Positions 20,733 through 31,997 of a stretch of DNA of 64,000 nucleotides are shown piece after piece. Positions within the stretch are counted from its first letter, which is position 1. Every line of letters begins with the position of its first letter. The translations under genes were made by a program, and so were the position numbers. The notes under the pieces are model-generated. The model searched no databases. It saw only the letters and a program-made list of their open reading frames with translations, and was not told where the DNA came from. The DNA comes from Przewalskia tangutica (lineage: Eukaryota; Streptophyta; Magnoliopsida; Solanales; Solanaceae), in the NCBI GenBank assembly GCA_029844215.1, contig CM056726.1, positions 73,523,548-73,587,547 on the forward strand, read 5' to 3'.

Positions 20733-21566
20733 ATGCCTCGAGGAGAACGGCCGCCTGAAGGGCAAAGGAGTAGCAGAGCTACTAGTCGACTCAGAGATTT
20801 GATAGGGCTTATGCCTGTGTTATACCGGATGTGGTTCCCACGATGCGAGTTCTTCTTCGCAGTTTTGAGAACACAGCACCAAAGCCTCTGATTTCTCGAT
20901 TAGGGCACTTTAAGGTCATGAAGGAAGCCATTATGTTATTGACCAAGATAGCAATGCTCTGCTTTCCTCAGCGAGAGGTTATTCGGCCAAGATCAGACAG
21001 TGTACATAGGGTAGAGGCGGTAGAGATTTGCGTAAGAGGGCTAGGCGGTTGGTTATTCGTGAGTTTTGGACGAGTGCCTCGGCCGAGTGAGATATTCGTC
21101 CACCTACCCAAGACATACCCCAACTCACGGTGGGAGATTTGACCCTGAGTATTTAGGAGCCGGTCCAAGCTCCAGGGATCGAGGTTCTCAGAGGAGCAGA
21201 GGATTTTCTCAGTCGAGGCCACTTATTCCTCAGTGTTCCAGATGTGGTAAGCGTCATTCGGGGAAATGCCGTTATGGCACAGGTGTTTGCCTTTATTGTG
21301 GCTGTCCGGGCCATATTCTGAGGGTATGTCCTTTTAGAAAGAGCACCGGTGAGGTAGCTCAGCTTATGAGGCCGATGGTTGATTCCCTTTCCTCCACAGC
21401 TGTGCGTTCCCCAGGGCAGGGTGTACAGAAGTTAGCCAGCCGTGGTGGAGGTCAGGGTGGAGTTTATGGTTCTGGCGGTCCTTCGAACCGCAGAGATGAC
21501 GTGACTACTGGGCAGGATCAGGAGGCGACATCGCGCGGGGTTACAGGTATATGTCGATTCTTTTGA
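20733..21566 (+). pseudogene. TE-4 gag, body a (short gag with double zinc knuckle)
   Basis: ATG at 20733 begins MPRG and a proline/arginine-rich start. The middle holds FKVMKEAIMLLTKIAML. The second half (21066-21566, open for 166 codons) holds CSRCGKRHSGKC (C-x2-C-x3-H-x3-C) and a perfect knuckle CLYCGCPGHILRVC (C-x2-C-x4-H-x4-C), which bind RNA. The helical gag core (WFDSW...FLPP...EFDSLARY) seen in TE-3 is missing between the two parts. The gene is about 280 codons, clearly shorter than full plant gag. Frames shift between 20740 and 21066, often at CAG sites that are intact in body b. Confidence 0.85.
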
Positions 21567-21629
21567 ATCATACGTGCATTGATAGATTCAGATTTTACCC
21601 TAGCGTATATGTTTTCCCTTTATTGCTAG
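21567..21629 (+). pseudogene. Protease stub in frame behind gag (body a)
   Basis: After the TGA at 21564 the same frame reads ALIDSDFTLAYMFSLYC and stops at 21627. This aligns with the active-site segment ALIDPGSTLSYISP of Ty3/gypsy protease, visible intact in TE-3 near 63750. The catalytic D-[ST/P]-G is D-S-D here. The rest of pol is absent, which points to a large deletion beginning inside the protease. Confidence 0.7.
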
Positions 21630-22455
21630 AGTTGTAAAGTGATAGTACCCCAGAGGTAGGGATACTTTGATTAGTAAGTGAAAAGTTAAGAATGTTGACA
21701 AGAATGATAAGTGAACTGAGACTATAGTTGTGTAGAGTTCACACGTAGTAATTGCCCCGTAACAGTGTAAGACCGATAGGGAAGAATGTACAGTAGAAAT
21801 ACTTTGGCTTATGTGACAAACCTCTAGTGAATAGGGGATAGGGTAAGAAGTACCTTGAGATAAGAGAGAGATTTATTTCAAACTAAGAATGAGAAGTTAA
21901 GTGTGACGATGAGTCGGGTTATGGACTCATTTCGGGTCAGCCGGTAGTATAGAATGGGGTGATGTCAGTTGGTAGTGGTCCCGCTATGTGATAGGGTCAC
22001 GAGGATGCGGACCAGTTTAGTTAATCGTGGTACGAGTTTGTGGACGCGTTCCACCGGAACTAGGTCGTAAGGACCGAGAAGAGCCTTAAAGGGAATGTAA
22101 GTAACAATATGGCCAAGTTTGGTTAGTAACCCCAAGGATTGGAGAACAGAAACAAAATTAGAGATTTTGTACGTTTACTAAATGAGTTTAGAAGTACGAG
22201 AAAGAATGACAAGTAAGGAAAGAAAGGAACATCTAAGGATCCCGTATTTTAGAAGACTGTAACCTTCGAGTTTGTGAGAAGGGGTAGCGGACGGAAGGTC
22301 CATTAATATGTTTATGTATGTTAGGCGATGGCCAGGTGTGGCGTCGTTAGTCTTGTGGAGTATTGATTGATAGGCATAGTATAGAGTTTATGCCGGAGTT
22401 TGTATAAGCAGCAGACTAAGAACATTCGGGACGAATGTTTCTAAGGGGGGAAGAA
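21630..22455 (+). other. Body a post-gag region, conserved block, hairpin and polypurine tract
   Basis: Non-coding, purine-rich. 21975-22130 is the block shared with TE-5, TE-6 and TE-7 (GGGTCACGAGGATGC...ACGAGTTTGTGGACGCGTTC). 22421-22439 is the AACATTCG/CGAATGTT hairpin. 22443-22455 (AAGGGGGGAAGAA) is the polypurine tract. No protein feature in the rest. Confidence 0.75.
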
Positions 22456-22940
22456 TGTTACACCGCGTAAGTCCAGGACATGTATAAGAGAATGTACGTA
22501 AGGAAACAAGACTTGGAAAATTAGTACGAAAGGAAGAATTGTTTTTCCGACGGAAAATCTTCCGGACGTCGGAAAGGAAAAATGTTCGTTGTTGAGAATT
22601 TGATTCTCAAAAGGCATTATTTGAAGAGTATGGAACTTATTAATATTATGGAAATTTATTTTTACGGATTTGGTCATGTGGGGCCCACCCGAGGAAATTT
22701 TACATTTTTGTGGGGCCCACGAGGGTTACGGAATTTTATGGACGAATGAGAGGGCGACACGTGGCACCCCCTCATGTGGTCTTGGACGAAAATGCAAGGG
22801 GTAGAATGGTCATTTGACCTATGTAGATGATAAGTCTTGCAAGCTTGACATAATTGACTAGTCAACTTGCCACATAAGCTTAATCCTTGTGATAATCATC
22901 CTAACCTCACATTTGTGGACATCTAAACCCTCAATTGTGT

Positions 22941-22948
22941 TATAAGTA
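22941..22948 (+). promoter_or_regulatory. Probable TATA box of LTRb
   Basis: TATAAGTA, about 490 bp into the LTR, same context as LTRa. Confidence 0.5.
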
Positions 22949-24754
22949 TACTACTAGTAGCAAGACAAGGTCTTGAAGACTTAGAAAAAAATTCACAACA
23001 CTTTGTGCTAGCCTTAGTGCTCTCGGGTTTGAGCATCCCCTCACACAAAAAATTTGTAATCTTGTTCCTTTGTCCACAAGACTTTAAACCAAGGTTCCTA
23101 AGAGTGTTGTAAGGTTATCTCAATAGAAATATTTCGGAAAAAACGTATTTTTACGTTAGTCGCAAGGCGGAAACTAAGTGAGTTCTTCAACTTTGAAGAT
23201 GGAACTTGAAGATGGGTTCTTGAAGGCCTCTAAGGAGTGCTTGGAGCGGATTGGAACCTAAGGAAAGGAGCTAAGAATTGCTAAGGCGCGACTTTGAATC
23301 TTGGAAATTTTAAGGGCTTTGAAAGGTATAAATTTTGTCGTTTTAGCAATTAAGCTTACTTATTGATTGTAGCTATGGTTATTAGCAAGCATGAGTTATA
23401 TATTACGAAGTTTGATTATTATGTTGGCTATTGGAACCCTAATCTGAAAACTAGCATGTTTAGCTTTAAGATTGGAATTGAGTTGATTATTAGTTTAAGT
23501 CGTCGCATGTTGAATAAAGAAGGAAATTGTAGTTGTTGAAGTAGTTATGACTAAATAACATGTTGACCTTAGAAATTGGAATTGGAAAAGGATTGGAAAA
23601 GACGTAGTGTTATTGGTTATATGTTGGCCGAGAATGGCTAGTAAAGTATTATACTTTTTGGTATGAATTGTGGGGCGGAATTTTACACGTATTGTAAGGC
23701 GTGTAATCCCCTTTGTTTGGTTGTTGTTTGGAGCCTTAAATGTGGCTTGTTGGTTATAGTATTCGGCCTTGAAAAAGGTGGCAAAGTGAGTAGAAACAAA
23801 GGAAGTGCTGCCCGATTTTCCGTAGAATTAGAGACCGTATACTTAGTATTATTCTACGTTAAAGGCTAGAAGTTGATAGTCTTGTTGTGACCATTATAGG
23901 TTGACACTTCTACGTACGGCGTATTCGGCTTAGCTTGTGGATTTAGCCGAAAAGGTATGTGAACTATCTCCTCTTCTAGCATGATTCCTTAAGATTAAGA
24001 AAGTATGTTCTACTCTTAAACGATCCATTCCTTGGTTGTATTTGGATTGCCTAGAATAGAAATTGTTCTATGTACTTCTTGATTGTACTTTGATGTTAAA
24101 TTGTAAGTTGTAAAATCCATTTTCTTAGTGAAGTTTTGATTCTTCAAGGTGAAGGTATGTTTCTTAAAGTACATAGAGACTTGAAAAGGACGGGGATTCC
24201 AAATCTTTTGGCTAGTGCCTTAGTTCTAAAACCTAAAGGTCATTATAATGACTTTAGGGGAGTCAAAGGAGTGATTTACTTATTTGATTTACAAGAGGAG
24301 AAATGACATGATTTAAGAGAAGTAACTTGCGTTAAGGGTGAAGTTACTTGAGGTTTAAAAAGTAGAAAACTTGTTTTCTAACTATTAAGAGACTTGAAGT
24401 ATTTTGAAAGTTGAGAACTTGATTTGTAAGTATGTGATACTTGGTTTTAATAGTATAAGTCTCTTGGTTATTAAAGGAATGGATACGTCCAAAACCATAA
24501 AGGGTTATAACGGCTTTATGGGAAGTTGGTTATAACGGCTTTATGGAAGGTTTAGAAAGTTGTCTATTTTGATTAAATCGGCATAAGTTGCCTAGATTGT
24601 GAAAATTTGGAGTTACTTGATTTCAAGCTTTGAAATGAGTTTTCTAAAAGTGTAGTAACTTACTTTGAAAAATAGACACGCCTTGATACTACGGGTGTTA
24701 GTATCTTGGGGCTTTACATAGAAAGGAGTCTTTTATAAAAGAATGTACGTACGT

Positions 24755-25173
24755 AGTACTTTGGCTTGATAAATTGAAAATTTGTCTAAGTGTGCCTTGA
24801 TAAGTACTTTGACTTGTTAAAAGAGAATTATTCTATGTATGCCTTGATTAGTACTTTGGCTTGATAAATTGAAAATTTGTCTAAGTGTGCCTTGATAAGT
24901 ACTTTGACTTGTTAAAAGAGAATTATTCTATGTATGCCTTGATTAGTACTTTGGCTTGATAAATTGAGAATTTGTCTAAGTGTGCCTTGATAAGTACTTT
25001 GACTTGTTAAAAGAGAATTTTTCTATGTATGCCTTGAATAAGTATTTTGGCTTGATTAATTGAGAATTAGTCTAAGTGTGCCTTGATAAGTACTTTGGCT
25101 TGATTGATTGTGAATCATTCTAAGTGTACCTTGGTAAGGACTTTGGCTTGTTAATTAAGGATTTGCCTATGTG
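24755..25173 (+). repeat. 47-bp tandem array (LTRb)
   Basis: Same alternating AGTACTTTGGCTTG and AGTACTTTGACTTG units and same unit order as in LTRa, with a few substitutions. Confidence 0.9.
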
Positions 25174-25272
25174 TGCTGGAAATAGCCGGTTGTGTGCTAT
25201 TGGAATATCAGTCGTTTCGGGGTCATTCCCCGGGTTTGTGGCATTTGAAGATTCCGTGGAATTGCTACCCAC

Positions 25273-25458
25273 GATGCGAGGAATACCTCATGCGGGTCCG
25301 TAAGGACTTATGCGGGTGAAATAGTCCCATGCGGGCGGGTCCAGCCTATGCGAGGAATACCTCATGCGAGTCCGTACGGGCTTATGCGGGTGAAATAGTC
25401 CCATGCGAGGAATACCACACGCGGGTCCACGCGGCCTATGCGGGTGAAATAGTCCCAG
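25273..25458 (+). repeat. GC-rich hairpin array (LTRb)
   Basis: Three units with GAGGAATACCTC, GTCCGTAAGGAC and GGGTGAAATAGTCCC. In the third unit the first hairpin is changed (GAGGAATACCAC). Confidence 0.85.
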
Positions 25459-26334
25459 AAGTAGGATGGTTAAATGATACTGCGGGCGGATGGTCTTGTT
25501 TTGATCATGAGCTTCCTATTTTATATTGTAAGGATACTACTGTTTACTCTCATTGTTAGTAAGGCACAATGTGTTGTAATTTGATTATCATATATGTCCC
25601 CGGATTTGATTGTGTTACCCTATGGTCATGCTTTTACGATGTGGGATTACGGGGCATGATACAACGAGGCATTTAGGACACGGGGAGGCGGGTGTTCATG
25701 TATATCCTTATTGGTGTTATTACATCATGGGATCGGCGGTGAGGAAGGATTCCACGGCGCATGATTGATATTATGGCGTGAGACCATAGTTATATTTGAG
25801 TAATGACCTTGAGGGCCTGCGTCCCTGACTTGATATGACTGCTTATGTGTAATGTAATGTAGGTTGTCTATAATACATGTCTCTGTATTGTTTAAGTTAT
25901 GATTTTATTACGCACTTCATCGCTCACATACTTGGTACATTCTTCGTCTTGACCTCGCCCGGCCGCGTTCAATCCGCGAGTTTAGTCTGCTGTTTGGTGA
26001 TCGGCAGTGTAGGATCCTTTCGGGATTTTGGATAGCTCCTCTGTCGTGAGTTTATCTTTTGGTATATATCCTTCGATGTGCTTTGTACAATTTTGGGTGG
26101 CGGGGCCTTGTCGTCATATTTCGATTAACTCACAGGTGCAGTATTCATATGTGGGATTGGACTCGTATGCGGTGTAGTGTCTTTTGTTTATGTATATATG
26201 GCAGCCTTGTCGGCTTTGCCTTACGCGTCGTGTTTTAAAAAAATGAGGTGTTATTTAATTTCAGATTTACTTGCGTTGTTAAGGTAGAAGGGTGCCTGTG
26301 TAGGGCACCATCCACGCCCGGTTCGGGGTGTGAG

Positions 26335-26345
26335 TGGTATCGAGC
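26335..26345 (+). promoter_or_regulatory. Primer-binding site of TE-4 body b
   Basis: TGGTATCGAGC directly behind the LTRb end; same missing A. Confidence 0.83.
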
Positions 26346-26529
26346 GATCGATCCTCGGAATGTTTACGCACGTGTCTAGTAGAGTCTTGATTATCGGTGT
26401 GTTGCGCGCCACACCCATAAACAGAGGCTACGGGACATTTAGGAGTTGGTTTCTATTATTCTCACTCTAAGATCGTGCCATAGTGTGTTAGTAAGATAAT
26501 TCCTCTCGACGTATTGTTGTATTCTGATT

Positions 26530-27363
26530 ATGCCTCGAGGAGGCAACAGCCGCCCAGAAGGGCAAAGGAGTAGCAGGAGCTACTAGTCAGACTCAGAGAG
26601 TTGATAGGGCTTATGCCCAGGTTATACCGGATGTGGTTCCACAGTCGGCGAGTTCTTCTTCGCCAGGTTTTGAGAACACAACACCAGAGCCTACAGTTTC
26701 TCAGTTAGGGGCAGACTTTAAGGTCATGAAGGAAGCCATTATGTTATTGACCAAGATAGCAATGCTACAGTTTCCTCAGCAGGAGGTTATTCGGCGATCT
26801 GAGCAGGTGTACAGAGGTAGAGGCGTAGCAGAGATCTGCGTAAGAGGGCTAGACCGGTTGGTTATTCCGGTGAGTTTTTGGACGAGCTGCCTCAGCAGCG
26901 AGTGAGATATTCATCCCAGCCTACCCAGTACATACCCCCGCAGCTCACAGGTGGGAGATTTGACCCCACAAGGTATTTAGGAGCCGGTCCAAGCTCCAGG
27001 GATCGAGGTTCTCGAGGAAGCGAGAGGATTTTCTCGATCGAGGCCACTTATTCCTCGATGTTCGGATGTGGTAAGCGTCGTTCGGAAATGCCGTTATGGC
27101 ACGGTGTTTGCTTTTATTGTGGCGTCGGGCCATATTCGAGGGTATGTCCTTTAGAAAGAGCAGGTGAGTAGCTCGGCTTATGAGGCCGATGGTTGATTCC
27201 CTTTCCTCGCGTATGCGTTCCCGAGCGGGGTGTCTGAAGTTAGCCACCGTGGTGGAGGTCGAGTGGAGTTTATGGTTCGCGGTCCTTGAACCGCAGAGAT
27301 GACGTGACTCTGGCAGATCGGAGGCGACATCGCGCGAGTTCTGGTATATGTCGATTATTTTGA
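26530..27363 (+). pseudogene. TE-4 gag, body b (best-kept N-terminal half)
   Basis: ATG at 26530 starts MPRGGNSRPEGQRSSR. The N-terminal part reads PQSASSSSPGFENTTPEPTV then LGADFKVMKEAIMLLTKIAM with almost no damage, followed by RVRYSSQPTQYIPPQLTGGR in another frame. The zinc-knuckle region (27050-27160) is shortened by small deletions, unlike body a. The two copies are thus complementary in which half is readable. CAG sites are intact up to about 26990 and lost after it, as if only part of this copy had been corrected. Like body a it lacks the gag core. Confidence 0.82.
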
Positions 27364-28233
27364 ATCATACGTGCATTGATAGATTCAGATTTTATCCTAG
27401 CGTATATGTTTTCCCTTTATTGCTAGAGTTGTAAAGTGATAGTACCCCAGAGGTAGGGATACTTTGATTAGTAAGTGAAAAGTTAAGAATGTTGACAAGA
27501 ATGATAAGTGAACTGAGACTATAGTTGTGTAGAGTTCACACGTAGTAATTGCCCAATGTGATGTAAGACCGATGGGAAGAATGTCTGATGAAATACTTTG
27601 GCTTATGTGACAAACCTCTAGTGAATAGGGGATAGGGTAAGAAGTACCTTGAGATAAGAGAGAGATTTATTTCAAACTAAGAATGAGAAGTTAAGTGTGA
27701 CGATGAGTCGGGTTATGGACTCATTTCGGGTCAGCCGGTAGTATAGAATGGGGTGATGTCAGTTGGTAGTGGTCATTATGTGATAGGGTCACGAGGATGC
27801 AGCCCAAGTTTAGTTAATCGTGGTACGAGTTTGTGGACGTTCCACCTATTCTAGGTCGTAAGGACCGAGAAGAGCCTTAAAGGGAATGTAAGTAACAATA
27901 TGGCCAAGTTTTGTTAGTAACCCCAAGGATTGGAGAACAGAAACAAAATTAGAGATTTTGTACGTTTACTAAATGAGTTTAGAAGTACGAGAAAGAATGA
28001 CAAGTAAGGAAAGAAAGGAACCTCTAAGGATCCCGTATTTTAGAAGACTGTAACCTTTGAGTTTGTGAGAAGGGGTAGCGGACGGAAGGTCCATTAATAT
28101 GTTTACGTATGTTAGGCGATGGCCAGGTGTGGCGTCGTTAGTCTTGTGGAGTATTGATTGATAGGCATAGTATAGAGTTTATGCCGGAGTTTGTATAGCT
28201 TGGCAACCGACTAAGAACATTCGGGGACGAATG
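27364..28233 (+). other. Body b post-gag region up to the TE-6 insertion
   Basis: Protease stub behind gag as in body a (ATTGATAGATTCAGATTTTA). The conserved block is at 27760-27910. The hairpin starts at 28216 (AACATTCG) but its right arm is cut after CGAATG by TE-6. The polypurine tract continues at 37559. Confidence 0.75.
28229..28233. repeat. TSD of TE-6, left copy (GAATG)
   Basis: GAATG before TGTTATACC; the right copy is at 37549-37553, followed by the rest of the hairpin and polypurine tract. Confidence 0.92.
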
Positions 28234-28972
28234 TGTTATACCCCGTAGTTGCAGGGTATGTATGTGAGGACGTACGTACGAGAGTACGGCAGAAATTTTG
28301 AAAAAGAAAGAAAGATGTGAGTTTTCGACGGAAAAGTTTCCGGTTATTTGTGAAGGAAAAGGTTCGTTAATGGGAATTGGATTCCCAGATTTGGTATTCG
28401 GACTTCCTGGAATATTAGAGAATTATGGAATTTTATTTTCGGAAATGGTCACGTGGGGCCCACGGGAGAAATTTACGGTTTTGTGGGGCCACTTTGTTTT
28501 AGAGATTTTGGCCATTGTGGATATTTTTGAAGACGCGTTTTGAGGGCCAATAGGAGGGTGACACGTGTCACCCCGCCTAGGTGGCTTCGAAGTTACATTT
28601 GGGCACAGTGCGACTAGAGTCGTTTTACGAAACGTTTCCACGGCTTTCGTAGGAAAATTCCGGCTATGTCCTTTTTAATTTTTGCGGATTTTTCCGAGAG
28701 GCGAGACATTTTGGACCAACGGGAGGTGGCGTGTCACCCTCACATTGAGGCTTGTGGGCGTCAGTGGGCGATTGGTTCACGTATGGGATTGTTTGTGGCT
28801 CACGTTTTGGCCCTATTGGTTCCGTGTTTTGTGCCTTGTTTTGGCCTTGTTTTGTGGCTTGTCTTGTGCCATGTTTTGTGGAGTAGGGGTTAGGGTGCAC
28901 TTGGCTTGATCAAGGCCTTACACTTGCCTTGCATGGCTTGATCTTGGCCATTGGTTGGCATTTGGGTTTTGC

Positions 28973-28980
28973 TATAAATA
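28973..28980 (+). promoter_or_regulatory. TATA box, TE-6 5' LTR
   Basis: TATAAATA after CATTGGTTGGCATTTGGG, about 740 bp into the LTR. Confidence 0.7.
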
Positions 28981-30842
28981 CCCCCTGTGAAGACTTCATT
29001 CATCCACAAATGTTTCCAAGTCTTGAATCCCTCCCTCCTCTTGTTGACTCTCGTCCAAGAGCTCCTCTCCTTGAAAGTGGCCTTTGGCGGTGAGGTCTCC
29101 TCCCTTGTGAGGTCTGGGTAGGGTACCCACTAGCCTAGTTGTTTCGTATAATACCCACTTGTTGTGGTATAGAAATACTAACCTAGTATTGTTATAATGC
29201 CCAAAATACCTTAGCCTTGTACCTTGTAGTATTCCAAAGATACCTCTTTCGTAGAGTCAGGAAATACTACCTTTTGTCCTTTTAGTCTCAAACCAAAACC
29301 CTAAGGAAATCTTCATCGTTGGTTGAAGTATGTGAGTAGAAGTTGGTTAGAACTTCTAAGGGTTGTTTGGAGTGGTTTGGAGCGCGTGAATGAGCTAAAC
29401 CTTGCTCGGGATCGACATTATAACTTGGATAATTTTGGGCTTATCAAGGTAATTATCTTGTCCTATTGTAATTGGAAATTACATGTTTGTTAGGATATAT
29501 AGTTCAAGTATACTATATATGGAACTACTTAGTATTCGCAATGTCTTTTGACTTAAGCTGAAGAATAAAGAACCCAATCGTATTTACATAGGGGTGTATT
29601 GCGATGAACTTGTGTAGAATTGTACACGTCAGGTTAGGCGTGTAAACCCACCGGTTGGCTTGGTAGCCGCCTCGATAGAGGAGAGATTTCTGTTGTTGCG
29701 GGGAGAGTCTTCTAATTTTCTATAGAAAGATAGAAACTTGTGTTTTGGGGTTAATAGACGTTTTGACCTTTATAGGTGAAAGTACTAGGAGTAGCGTATT
29801 CTACTCGAGGAGTGGAAAGGGCTAGCGAGGTTGTAGTACTTGGAGCATTTTGCTTATTGTCGATAAATCGTCGCGAGGTATGTGAATCTCTTCCTATCTT
29901 TTCTAGCATGATTGTTGTGAACTATGTAGTATGCGGTGACGTCATGTGCTAAGTGATTTGGTTGGTTTAAAACATAGGGTGTTATAATAGCTTTATGGGA
30001 AGTTAGTTATAACGACCTTATGTAAATGAAAATGGTTTCTTGATGTTAGAAGTTAAGAGACTTGATCTTATAAGATAAGAGACTTAACTTATTTGTTTTA
30101 ATGTGGATGTTTGTGTGAAACCTCATTCATGAGTAATGAGTACTTGGTTTTAAAGGGATAATGTTTCTTGATTTGGGAATCGAATGTGTATCGACAGCAC
30201 CAACTGCGGCGTTAATAAAGGAAATGTATTGAATAATGATGTGTTGTATTAAAACCGGTAGAAACCTCCATCTGCATAGAAGCTAAGATGAGACAAAATG
30301 ATATTACATTTTCTAGATCATGGTCTTTGTAATAAGATCGTTATAAACAAGAATAAACTACTCACGTATATGACATATGTTACTCAATTGTTCTAAAAGG
30401 AATCAGTGATTAAGTTTGGGAACTATGAAACCATTTGAAAATGAGAAGCTTGAGTAATTGAAACTAGGCAAAGCCGAACTTAGGAAAAGAATGTTGTTAC
30501 TTGATTTTGAAAAGGAAGATGGGTTGGTCATTCTAATACTACGGGTATCGGGTGACTTTTATAAAAGTAATGGATCTCTTTTAAAAGAACTTAACGTATG
30601 TAGTACTTTGGGGTTAAAAACCGACTTTGGCATAAAATGAAAGTACTTTGAGTTGTGTGAAACTTGCCTATGCTTGTTGTTGTGAAACTTGCCTATCTTG
30701 TGATGATAGCCTTTATTGTACAAGCGTTGTGTTTACGTGTTCGCGTCTCTCGATAGATTCGGTTGGTAGTTGAGAACTTACTTGGATGTCGCGGTGGCGG
30801 AGAAATTCCGCACGCGTTCTGTTAATAGTATTATTGTTGTTA

Positions 30843-31112
30843 ATCGCTTTGGACATACTGACACGATGCGTAGCGCACGGGTATGCTTCCATTTTGGTTA
30901 AGGTCTTGTGGTTAATCGCTTTGGATATCTTGACACGATCGTAGCGCGCGGGTATGTTTCCATTCGATTAACGTCTTGTGATTTCCTTTTGGACATATCG
31001 ACACGATCGTAGCGCGCGGGTATCGTCCATTTGGAAAGTTGTCTTATTGTTTCCCTTTGGACATACCGACACGATCGTAGCGCGCGGGTATGCTTCCATT
31101 TGGATTCTTTGT
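30843..31112 (+). repeat. ~70-bp tandem array, four units (TE-6 5' LTR)
   Basis: Each unit has TTGGACATA.CGACACGATCG, TAGCGCGCGGGTATG and a CCATTTGG tail. It is followed by two copies of ATGGACATGTCTACACCG. The array is absent from TE-5 and TE-7 LTRs. Confidence 0.85.
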
Positions 31113-31805
31113 CTTGTTGTTGAGGTCACATGGACATGTCTACACCGATGCACATTCGGGGCATGTGGCCATGGGACATTGGTATTGTTGTTGCATCATG
31201 GACATGTCTACACCGTCGCGATTCCGGCACGCGCCATGTCGCGAACTGATTGATGTTGTGGGCGTGAGACCCATAGTTATATTGGAGTGATGATCGCTTT
31301 ATGTTGTGAATCAGTAGTTTGGTTATCATACATGTCTCCGCTTTATATAGACTAGTATGATTTCATTCTGATATTATGATTTCACATACTTGGTACTGTT
31401 ATCGACCTCCTTGAAGTGCGTTCATCCGCGGTAGAGGTACATCGGCCGTGGTTCCTCGCTCATAGGATCACGATTCAGCGCATTTGAAGCTCCGTTTCTC
31501 GGAGGCTTATCTTTTAGTAGGTGTTCCACGAGTTGTAGGTTCTTGTACATTCGTGGTATGGCGGGGCCCTGTCCGTCATAGTCATTGTATATCTTAGAGT
31601 GCATGTAATCTTGTTGTGGCGGGGTTGTAAAAGGATTAAAGCTCGGTGTGTTATGTATATCTGAAGGCAACTGTTTTGGTTGCTTTGTTTATTCATTTAT
31701 CTCTTGTTAAATGACTCTTGTTTTGTGTTCGCTGATTTTCTCGATGTATGTATCACTAGGGTGCCTGGGTAAGGCACGATGCGCCCCGGGCAGTCGTTAC
31801 AAAAG

Positions 31806-31816
31806 TGGTATCGAGC
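31806..31816 (+). promoter_or_regulatory. TE-6 primer-binding site
   Basis: TGGTATCGAGC behind the 5' LTR end, initiator-Met tRNA type, missing one A. Confidence 0.85.
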
Positions 31817-31997
31817 GATTAATCCTCGGAAAGTGTCTGAGCATCGTGTCTAGTAGAGTCTTGATTATCGGTGTGTTGTGCACCACATCTATAATCGAGG
31901 CTATAGGACATTTAGGATTGGTTTCATTCTTCTCATTCGAGATCGTGCCTTAGAGGTGTTGTAAGTTGTACCCTCCGCGTATCTCGTTTTTACGATT

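Larger units (their letters stand above)
22456..26333 (+). mobile_element. TE-4 LTRb
   Basis: Starts TGTTACACCGCGTAAGTCC behind a polypurine tract and is followed by a primer site, so it serves as 3' LTR of body a and 5' LTR of body b. It is uninterrupted, 3878 bp. The exact end is blurred: the expected GTGTGACAGAGTGG reads GTGTGAGTGG. Confidence 0.92.
28234..31801 (+). mobile_element. TE-6 5' LTR
   Basis: Ends GGGCAGTCGTTACA before the primer site. It carries a TATA box, a TTTTGTGCCTTGTTTTGGCC-like low-complexity stretch near 28820-28880, the leader GAGGTATGTG motif near 29876, the CATAGGG...CTTTATG block near 29973 and the 70-bp array. Confidence 0.92.

Noticed and set aside
30843..31112. 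Regular repeats that might suggest a CRISPR array.
   Set aside because: Units are contiguous tandem repeats with no unique spacers, inside a plant LTR.
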